Part shown: piece after piece, positions 34,057 to 34,160 of the stretch
Position numbering within the stretch: the first letter of the stretch is position 1
Layout: every line of letters begins with the position of its first letter
Origin: Verrucomicrobiota bacterium
Lineage (GTDB): Bacteria > Verrucomicrobiota > Verrucomicrobiia > Chthoniobacterales > JAFAMB01
Length of the DNA stretch: 34,160 bases
Direction of reading: 5' to 3'
NCBI GenBank assembly: GCA_019246215.1
Contig: JAFAQT010000431.1
Location: forward strand, 1-34,160
Made by a program: the position numbers and the translations under genes
Notes under the pieces: model-generated
Seen by the model: the letters and a program-made list of their open reading frames with translations, nothing else
What the model was told of the DNA's origin: nothing
Databases searched by the model: none

Positions 34057-34082
34057 TATGGACGCGCGTCCGCGCGTCCATA
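34057..34082 (+). terminator. GGACGCGCG hairpin after the glutaredoxin gene
   Basis: TATGGACGCGCG (34057-34068) and CGCGCGTCCATA (34071-34082) are exact reverse complements with only two bases between, so the closing base pairs must open to make a loop. It follows the stop codon by five bases. A short TTG follows, not a T run. The core matches hairpin 4054-4081. The remaining 34083-34160 shows no feature. Confidence 0.5.
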
Positions 34083-34160
34083 TTGAACGATTTCACGCCA
34101 CATTCCGACCCCAGGAGGTCCATCGGCGGGAACCGTCCACCTCACTCTACAAATTCGAGA

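Overview
The window reads as chromosomal housekeeping DNA from a free-living Gram-negative-type bacterium, most likely of the Verrucomicrobia (Spartobacteria/Chthoniobacterales-like). This is inferred from protein style and recalled relatives, not from any search. Supporting points are an RNase HIII, a small release-factor-like protein, a lipoprotein signal, a UDP-glucuronate decarboxylase, moderate GC, and many genes without a clear Shine-Dalgarno site. I see no tRNA, rRNA, CRISPR array, phage or intact insertion sequence. Layout: (1) 1-276 holds the 5' part of a frame-disrupted gene running off the left edge. (2) 536-4040, minus strand, is a tight tyrA-aroA-cmk-plsC run (prephenate dehydrogenase, EPSP synthase, CMP kinase, acyltransferase) preceded by a lipoprotein gene and a strong hairpin. 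(3) 4585-6485, minus, is trpB followed by a LON-substrate-binding-domain gene. (4) mutY (minus) and rnhC (plus) diverge from only 12 bp; an HU/IHF-type gene follows rnhC. (5) 9084-12051 holds a release-factor-like gene lacking its GGQ segment, a large conserved-looking protein of unknown function, and RNase III. (6) 12294-24100 is a nearly unbroken minus-strand series. In transcription order it is ptsN-like, argS, phoU, uxs, coaE, rho, rnd, DAHP synthase, a TPR exported protein, nth, fabI, glcD-like. (7) 24271-34051 is mostly plus strand: a GlgA-fold protein with degenerate active-site motifs, a class III aminotransferase, prmA (with a convergent/divergent Dabb gene on the minus strand), an aspartate-type aminotransferase, an ABC-2 permease, a DksA/TraR-like protein, rpmG, rpsR, rpsA and a glutaredoxin. 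Functionally the window gathers aromatic amino-acid synthesis (DAHP synthase, AroA, TyrA, TrpB), base-excision repair (MutY, Nth), RNA processing and termination (RNase III, RNase D, RNase HIII, Rho), translation (ArgS, L33, S18, S1, PrmA), and lipid and cofactor synthesis (PlsC, FabI, CoaE). No defence or biosynthetic cluster stands out. The points most worth a second look are the GGQ-less release-factor homologue (9084-9509), the GlgA-like protein without its usual catalytic residues (24271-25719), the 498-residue unknown protein (9629-11125), a perfect 22-bp hairpin touching the fabI start codon (14484-14532), and short intergenic repeats built on AGGAGTC and on GGACGCGCG hairpins.
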